Assembly: GCF_964355755.1 (NCBI RefSeq)
Contig: NC_092670.1
Coordinates: 17,421,201-17,485,200, forward strand
Direction of reading: 5' to 3'
DNA from: Antedon mediterranea
Taxonomy: Eukaryota > Echinodermata > Crinoidea > Comatulida > Antedonidae
DNA: 64,000 nt
This document shows positions 57,636 through 64,000 of the stretch, one piece after another. The position numbers and the translations under genes were made by a program. Position 1 is the first letter of the stretch. The number at the start of each line of letters is the position of its first letter. The notes under the pieces were generated by a model. It was not told the DNA's origin and did no database searches. It saw only the letters and a list, made by a program, of their open reading frames with translations.

Positions 57636-58502
57636 ATACTAAACTAAAGATTTAAATTTGAACACTGATTGTCCTAAATATTTATGTAATCACACCCAAT
57701 ATAGTTTTGTGAGCATGCGCAGAGTTTTGTTATGCTCAATCTATTTAGTACCATAATATTGGCATATTAACGCAATGGACCAAATTATTTGCTTATAGAA
57801 AAACAAGTTTATTTTTTTCATTGGTAAGAGGCAGAGAGGTGTAATTTATTTTGAAAGCGGGGGTGATGGAACCTAAATGATCAAGGGGTGCATTTTTGGT
57901 AAAAGTGGTTTTCTTTGTAACTTGTGCTTAGACTAAGATGTACATAATGTATATGGAATACAGGATATAAATTATAGTGAGATCTAATATTGTATATTTG
58001 TATTACATACTAAATAGTTTATTAATATGCTTATTCATTTATATCAAGTTGATGTAGTTTAATTACATCATTAAGTTCTGGTCAATTATTTCCAATTAAT
58101 TCCATTAATAAAGTGTACAATTTGCTTATACAATTTCAACCTTCAGCTTTAATAATAACAGTTTTCCTTCTACTAATTAAAAAAAAACTTAGACCTATTA
58201 TTCTTTGTAAAATCTTTTAAACAACATGAAGAAATTGTTACAGTAAATGGAATGTATTTGTAAATAAAATGTTCAAATATAATTTCAATGTTTTTTGTGT
58301 TTGTAGACTTTGTTAATTGTGACGAAACGATTTCTCACCCAAAAAACATTCAATAAATAGAGGGCATCATTCCAGAGAAAGTACACTCTACTCTGTCTCT
58401 CTCTCTCTCTGCAAGCAAGCCTTAGCCATGTGTCATTGTTTACTTCTCACATCACTCGTTATTAGGCCTAGACAAATCAGTTTTTTATTTAATATTATAC
58501 GG
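56631..58502. other. IP6K 3' flank and METTL2 5' region
   Basis: AT-rich, no gene. Contains a (TA)n microsatellite at about 57599-57632. A CT-rich tract (about 58393-58412) lies just before the METTL2 first exon and could be part of its initiator region. The motif GTTTTGTGAGCATGCTCAGA (57134) recurs imperfectly at about 57704 (GTTTTGTGAGCATGCGCAGA), a possible shared element or a small repeat. Confidence 0.5.
57599..57632. repeat. (TA)n microsatellite
   Basis: About 16 uninterrupted TA dinucleotides. Confidence 0.95.
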
Positions 58503-61500
58503 ATGATGGCAAGTAATCAGTCGAATTCTGTTGAAGAGGACATTAAAGATAAACGTCCACAATTTGGTAATCGTTTTCTAACAGATCCTGAACAAGTTTT
58601 TCAACACAATGCATGGTAAGTTAGGCCAGTCGCAACAAACCACCTTTCACTATATTGACTAGGGTAAAAGTCATTGTGTTGAGTTTAGTCAATATTATAT
58701 GGTCGTTTCGCTCCGAAAGTCGTTTTTGTTACGACACCGGAATGACTGACATAACCTATTGCTTATTAATTAATTGATAGAGATCATTAATTTTTCCCTT
58801 CAAGGGATAATGTTGACTGGGATGAAGAGCAAATTCAACAAGCTAAAGAGAAAGTCAAGGCGAATTCATCAGATTTCATATCGCAGGAATCACAAGGCAA
58901 GTCTTCATTATTGTCAGCTTTTGTGATTTTATTTACATAATTAATACACATGAAATAAATAGAAAATTGTATAGCCGCTAAATGTGTTATTTTTATATTG
59001 TAATTTGTATTCAGAAACCTATGAAAGAGAGGCAGGAAAGAACTGGGACAAATTCTACTCGCAGCATCAAAATCGTTTCTTCAAAGATCGTCGCTGGTTG
59101 TTTACTGAATTTCCAGAACTAGCACCTACTACTGATGATTCCAAAGAACTAGCACCTACTGAACTATCAAATGAAAAACCAGTGAATGATACAGGAATGT
59201 GTTATAAAGTAACTGATGACATAAATGTGGAAACAAAAGAGCAGGACAATGTGGGAAATGATCAGGAGGGGGATCCTTTTCCTGGATGGCATTCTAACAC
59301 CAGGATTCTTGAGGTTGGATGTGGTGTTGGTAATACTGTGTTTCCGATTCTTCAGACAAACATGTAAGCAGCAGGGTAGTCGGGATGAATCCAGGGGCCA
59401 CTCCAAGGATCTTGAATCTGATTTTTGTTATTTGTTTGTATTGGATAGACAGATGCCTTTTTCACTCCTGTGAAGACATGTCTCCTACCCTTTTAAAAAC
59501 AAATTTCAATAATTCAATTAAAATCATTAAAAAAGTCATTGTCTATAGTAATATTTAAAATTTTTTTCTTTTACAGTGATGATAAGTTGTTTATTTATTG
59601 TTGTGACTTTTCTGAGGTGGCTGTGGATCTAGTCAAGGTATGAACACACATCTTTTATTGCAACTCACAATGTGACCTTTGAAATTTGTATAAATGTTAT
59701 TATTTTAAAGCAAATTTGAGAGGATTCATTCATTTATTTTTGATCAAAATCACATAAAACAAGTAAAATGGTTCATGGATAAAACAGTGGAACATGCATC
59801 AATCAAAGTGGATGTGTTCTTGGAGGAACTGATTGTTTTCAGGAGAGATGATAAGTATTAGATAACATTGTTTTTTCTTATTTTAGGTGCATACAGATTA
59901 CAACGTTAACAGATGCCATGCATTTGTTTGTGATGTCACTGACATGGAAACTCCATTTCCTTTCCCTGAAAATAGTCTGGATATTATCATCATGATATTT
60001 GTCCTCTCGGCAATCAAACCAGAGAGGTATAACTGCATTTGAAAAGTGAGGGGAAAGTGACCAAAGAGTGTCCTGTATTCAAAAGGAAGCCCACTTTGGG
60101 AAAGCCAACCAAGGGTGTCCAGGGAGGCTAACCAAAGAGTGTCCTGTATTCAAAAGGAAGCCCACTTTGGGAAAGCCACCCAAGGGTGTGCGGGGAGGCT
60201 AACCAAAGAGTGTCCTGTATTCAAAAGGAAGCCCACTTTGGGAAAGCCACCCAAGGGTGTGCGGGAAGGATAACCAAAGAGTGTTCTGTATTCAAAAGGA
60301 AGCCCACTTTGGGAAAGCCACCCAAGGGTGTGCGGGAAGGCTAACCAAAGAGTGTCCTGTATTCAAAAGGAAGCCCACTTTGGGAAAGCCACACAAGGGT
60401 GTCTGGGGAAGCTAATTAAAGAGTGTCCTGTATTCAAAAGGAAGCTCACTTTGGGAAAGCCACACAAGGGTGTCTGGGAAAGCTAACCAAGGAGTGTCCT
60501 GTATTCAAAAGGAAGCTCACTTTGGAAAAGCCACACAAGGGTGTCTGGGAAAGCTAATCACAGAGTGTCCTGTATTCAAAAGAAAGATCACTTTGGAAAA
60601 GCCACACAAGGGTGTCCGGGAAAGCTAATCACAGAGTGTCCTGTATTCAAAAGAAAGCTCACTTTGGGAAAGCCACCCGAGGGTGTGCGGGAAGGCTAAC
60701 CAAAGAGTGTCCTGTATTCAAAAGGAAGCCCACTTTGGGAAAGCCACCCAAGGGTGTGCGGGAAGGCTAACCAAAGAGTATCCTGTATTCAAAAGGAAGC
60801 TCACTTTGGGAAAGCCACCCAAGGGTGCTTGTATGTACAGACAAATACATTTACAAAGGAAAATGGAATCTACAAAAAAACCTACTACACACCCAGAGTA
60901 AAGGAAAATAATGTGTTACTTTGAACAGTAGTTTGTGCTCTTGGTTGTCTTGATCTCTCTCACAATCAATTAATTTTTTTTCCTAAATTCTAGAGAGACT
61001 GTAAATATATTTTTATCTTCTTAGAATGCAATCGACTATTGACAGATTAGCAAGACATTTAAAACCTGGTGGACGAATATTGTTACGAGATTATGGAAGA
61101 TATGATTTAGCTCAACTACGTTTTAAGAAAGGTGATTAAATAACTTTACTTAACTCTTATCTGTTTAAAACTTTAGTTAGATTGATTAAGCTACATGTTC
61201 CAGTCCATTTTGCTATTTGTATTATAATACTCTAAAGTCTTTTTCCCACTAGCCAAATTATGTGTAATTTTGTATAGTGTGTATAATGTTCTCATTCGTT
61301 TCTTAAAATGGAGTACAAAAAACGAATTTCCGACGAATGTTTTATTGGACCAAATAAATGCTGTGAGAGCAGTGCATTTTTATTATTATTATTATTATCA
61401 TTATTATTATTTATTCGTATAAATCAAAGGTTTATGCTGAGCTTAGAAATACATGATTTATGCAAATGGATTATCCCAGTGGAAAACATGCTTTAACATG

Positions 61501-62233
61501 GTGAATGTTGCAAGTGACATCTTTACAGAAATGACGTGTCAACCGAAATAAAGGATTTAGCATAATTATTTGTTATGATCATGGGCAAATTATTAGTAAC
61601 TACACCAGCGAATGATATCATAGTTTAGTTCTAATTTTGTTTCTGATATTATCGTGTGTTAATGCTTGGTTTATTTTAGGTCGATGTCTCTCAGAAAACT
61701 TCTATGTTCGTGGAGATGGAACACGAGTGTACTTTTTTACACAAGGTATTACATCTATTTTAAAATAAAACTGAACTATTTGTTTCAATGTTACTGTACC
61801 TACCTTTGTATATTTGACCATACACCATTCTCCTGTGTTTTCAGTCGTTTCCCTGTAAGTGGGACGTCACTGGTTTAAAGGCCTTTGTCATACAAATGTT
61901 TTTTATGTTAATCATTTTTTATTTGAAATTAAAAATCAATATTCCTAATTTGTACCAAATTATTGGCGTTTCCTGTGAATCAACATCATAATAATTTATC
62001 ACCTATATTAATAAAATCTTTAAAATTAACATAAAAAATCACATTTATCATTAAAATCTTAAAAATACATTTGTTCTTTGTTTATAGATGACCTACGAGA
62101 ACTGTTCACAAAAGCCGGTCTGGTTGAAGAGCAAAATCTTACCGATAAGCGTCTACAGGTCAATAGAGGGCGCCAACTGACAATGTATCGTGTTTGGATA
62201 CAATGTAAATACAGAAAGCCTGATGTAAGCTGA
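58503..62233 (+). CDS. METTL2: METTL2-type tRNA N3-methylcytidine methyltransferase, eight exons
   Basis: Exons 58503-58615, 58805-58896, 59015-59363, 59577-59637, 59887-60026, 61025-61131, 61680-61745 and 62088-62233 join in frame to 357 aa, close to the usual 370-380. Landmarks: [10 protein letters not shown] and FQHNAWDNVDWD at the N-terminus, [17 protein letters not shown], the SAM-binding motif [67 protein letters not shown], and the C-terminal [20 protein letters not shown]. The enzyme makes m3C32 in cytosolic tRNA-Thr and tRNA-Arg. Intron 2 starts with GC (CAAG/GCAAGT) and ends in AG; the frame demands it. A short ELAPT repeat is encoded near 59118-59165. Two in-frame ATGs lie side by side (58503, 58506). 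Intron 5 holds a 71-bp tandem array. Confidence 0.95.
60043..60835. repeat. 71-bp tandem repeat in METTL2 intron 5, about 11 copies
   Basis: Unit TCCTGTATTCAAAAGGAAGC, then CCACTTTGGGAAAGCCACCC, AAGGGTGTGCGGGAAGGCTA and ACCAAAGAGTG. Copies begin at about 60071, 60142, 60213 and onward. The array starts only about 20 bp after the exon 5 donor. Variants (CCAAGGGTGTCC, CACAAGGGTGTCTGG) form blocks, consistent with local higher-order duplication. Confidence 0.93.
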
Positions 62234-62431
62234 TGTCTCCAAAAATAATGTAGGAAATTAATGTGTTTTAAGTCTATTGTACATTAAATATAATAATGTC
62301 AATTTATAATAAATTATTGATTAATGCAAATTTGATTCATTATATTTGTAAATTTGTCACATTATATTACGAAGTGTATTATTTGAGAGGAATATATGTT
62401 GGACGCGTTCAGTCACGTGATTGTCTACCGA

Positions 62432-63150
62432 CCAAAGTAAGCAATGATTGGTCCATGAAACTAACTTACCTAGGTAAATAACTAAGCATGAACAGGCCCA
62501 AGTAAGCAATGATTGGTCCATGAAACTAACTTACCTAGGTAAATAACTAAGCATCAACAGGCCCAAGTAAGCAATGATTGGTCCATGAAACTAACTTACC
62601 TAGGTAAATAACTAAGCATCAACAGGCCCAAGTAAGCAATGATTGGTCCATGAAACTAACTTACCTAGGTAAATAACTAAGCATGAACAGGCCCAAGTAA
62701 GCAATGATTGGTCCATGAAACTAACTTACCTAGGTAAATAACTAAGCATGAACAGGCCCAAGTAAGCAATGATTGGTCCATGAAACTAACTTAGCTAGGT
62801 AAATAACTAAGCATGAACAGGCCCAAGTAAGCAATGATTGGTCCATGAAACTAACTTACCTAGGTAAATAACTAAGCATGAACAGGCCCAAGTAAGCAAT
62901 GATTGGTCCATGAAACTAACTTACCTAGGTAAATAACTAAGCATCAACAGGCCCAAGTAAGCAATGATTGGTCCATGAAACTAACTTACCTAGGTAAATA
63001 ACTAAGCATCAACAGGCCCAAGTAAGCAATGATTGGTCCATGAAACTAACTTACCTAGGTAAATAACTAAGCATGAACAGGCCCAAGTAAGCAATGATTG
63101 GTCCATGAAACTAACTTACCTAGGTAAATAACTAAGCATCAACAGGCCTA
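62432..63150. repeat. 65-bp satellite, 11 copies, downstream of METTL2
   Basis: Unit AGTAAGCAATGATTGGTCCA, then TGAAACTAACTTACCTAGGT, AAATAACTAAGCATGAACAG and GCCCA. Copies begin at 62436, 62501, 62566 and so on. Only two variant sites were seen: GCATGAAC versus GCATCAAC, and one copy with TTAGCTAGG. The unit contains ATTGGTCCA and the palindrome CCTAGG. Very high homogeneity points to recent amplification. Confidence 0.95.
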
Positions 63151-63493
63151 TATTTACTCAAATAAAACCCCCTTGATTACAACATACTACACAATATTAA
63201 AAAGTGATAAAATACAGTAAAATTTGTTAAACAATCGTTTTATTTGTTTTGTAAATGCACAACATTGGTAAACCATACATAACACCATGTCTTGTCAGAC
63301 ATTCATTAATTACTCAATCGCCTTTTACATACAGTACATTAAACTGAGGTGCTAAATCACAATTAAGCCTTTGCTATTATGATTTTTAAATAATGTTCGT
63401 TGTTTGATATTCCCCTTGAAGATAGCTACTGCAGTAGCTGAAGTAAAATAGTTTTTATGTGATCCCAAAGCAGAGAGCATTATATTGTAATAA
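63151..63493. other. Spacer between the satellite and the GPCR 3' end
   Basis: AT-rich, no gene. Includes the likely 3' UTR of the minus-strand GPCR. ACTGCAGTAGCTGAAGTA near 63428 resembles AACTGCAGTAGAATA words near 850 and 52187, perhaps a small dispersed repeat. Confidence 0.4.
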
Positions 63494-64000
63494 TCAGGTA
63501 TTTCTAATGCTATAAGGTCGATCACCAATACTTTTTAAATCGCATGTCAAAATGCTTTTAAAAACGCCTTTAAAATGTGGATGCTTCACTGCATACATTA
63601 ACGGATTGACACAGCTATTCATCATAAGGATAACTGCTGCATATGGCGTAGCCTTCTTAGAAAAATCACTTGTAATCAATAAGCAAAGTCCAAACGGAGT
63701 CATACACATTACATACACGACAACCACATAGAATAAATTCTTTGTAACTTTTATATTCATTTTATTCATCCGATGCATGCTACCTTTCTTTCTTGCCCAA
63801 GCGTTGTGCGACGTCTGTTGTCCATTGGAGCAGCTTGTGATACTTGTTTTATTCATGTTAGACATCATCTTCTCTGTGTGTTTGTGAAAATGTCGGAATA
63901 TGATCAAATAACAGGCTACTATCGCAAGGAATGGTATTGGGTATAAAGATGCAGCTAATATTAAATTGTATGTTGACGATTGTGGGTGTGACGAGTCCCA
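63494..64000 (-). CDS. Class A (rhodopsin-like) GPCR, C-terminal part
   Basis: An open frame of 168 codons runs from the window edge to a stop at 63494; the N-terminal half is outside. It starts in extracellular loop 2 (WDSSHPQS), then TM5 (LYPIPFLAIVACYLIIF with the class A Pro), a loop 3 of about 45 residues rich in Lys/Ser/Met, and TM6 (YVVVVYVMCMTPFGLCLLI). TM6 keeps the Cys-x-x-Pro but not the Trp of CWxP. TM7 carries NSCVNPLMYAV with NPxxY as NPLMY. Helix 8 is KHPHFKGVFKSIL, with a Cys shortly after for possible palmitoylation. The tail is short. The lack of CWxP's Trp resembles the melatonin/moody-type orphan groups; the ligand cannot be told. Confidence 0.85.
   Translation of the reverse strand, partial: WDSSHPQSSTYNLILAASLYPIPFLAIVACYLIIFRHFHKHTEKMMSNMNKTSITSCSNGQQTSHNAWARKKGSMHRMNKMNIKVTKNLFYVVVVYVMCMTPFGLCLLITSDFSKKATPYAAVILMMNSCVNPLMYAVKHPHFKGVFKSILTCDLKSIGDRPYSIRNT

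Noticed and set aside
62432-63150. Possible CRISPR-like array
   Set aside because: The units are contiguous with no unique spacers, and the genome is clearly eukaryotic.

Overview
This is a eukaryotic, animal-type window. The genes have introns with GT-AG junctions, the spacers are AT-rich and full of repeats, and the proteins are metazoan families (DBF4, IP6K, METTL2, class A GPCR, Ig receptors, HARBI1). Many copies of the palindromic hexamer AGGCCT (usually as TAGGCCTA) and the repeat types suggest an invertebrate deuterostome, possibly an echinoderm. That placement is an inference.

Layout. 1-6.4 kb: no convincing gene; dispersed repeats, a tRNA-like SINE and hairpin MITEs. 6.5-9.5 kb (minus): six-exon gene for a type II membrane 2-oxoglutarate/Fe(II) oxygenase of the prolyl 4-hydroxylase type. 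11.5-19.2 kb (plus): twelve-exon DBF4, the regulatory subunit of CDC7 kinase, with a very long C-terminal extension (model 1,421 aa). 19.4-43.0 kb: a tandem array of intronless genes on the minus strand for signal-peptide/three-Ig-domain/one-TM receptors. Three copies are intact (A, B, D), one is split by a transposon (C), two are broken by point or small changes (E, F), and one is a relic (G). Three units repeat with an exact period of 2,979 bp. The unit spacer carries a copy of sequence from the DBF4 3' flank. A 5'-truncated LINE and a 3.4-kb fold-back element with a 30-bp minisatellite are inserted in the array.

43.2-49.5 kb: a complete, apparently intact Harbinger transposon (14-bp TIRs, TTA target duplication, a 415-aa transposase and a convergent 361-aa Myb/SANT-like protein) inserted into the decayed end of the array. 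49.6-52.7 kb: repeats, including a nested fold-back element. 52.8-56.6 kb (plus): inositol hexakisphosphate kinase, 389 aa, five coding exons. 58.5-62.2 kb (plus): METTL2-type tRNA m3C methyltransferase, 357 aa, eight exons. 62.4-63.15 kb: a homogeneous 65-bp satellite. 63.5-64.0 kb (minus): C-terminal part of a class A GPCR that continues beyond the window.

The housekeeping genes show no operon-like or pathway link. The most unusual part is the Ig-receptor cluster. It is a young birth-and-death array that duplicated together with DBF4 3'-flank DNA, has replaced its cytoplasmic tails with repeat-derived sequence, and keeps a conserved compact promoter. Exon coordinates were assembled by hand from reading frame and splice signals; every multi-exon model closes in frame.
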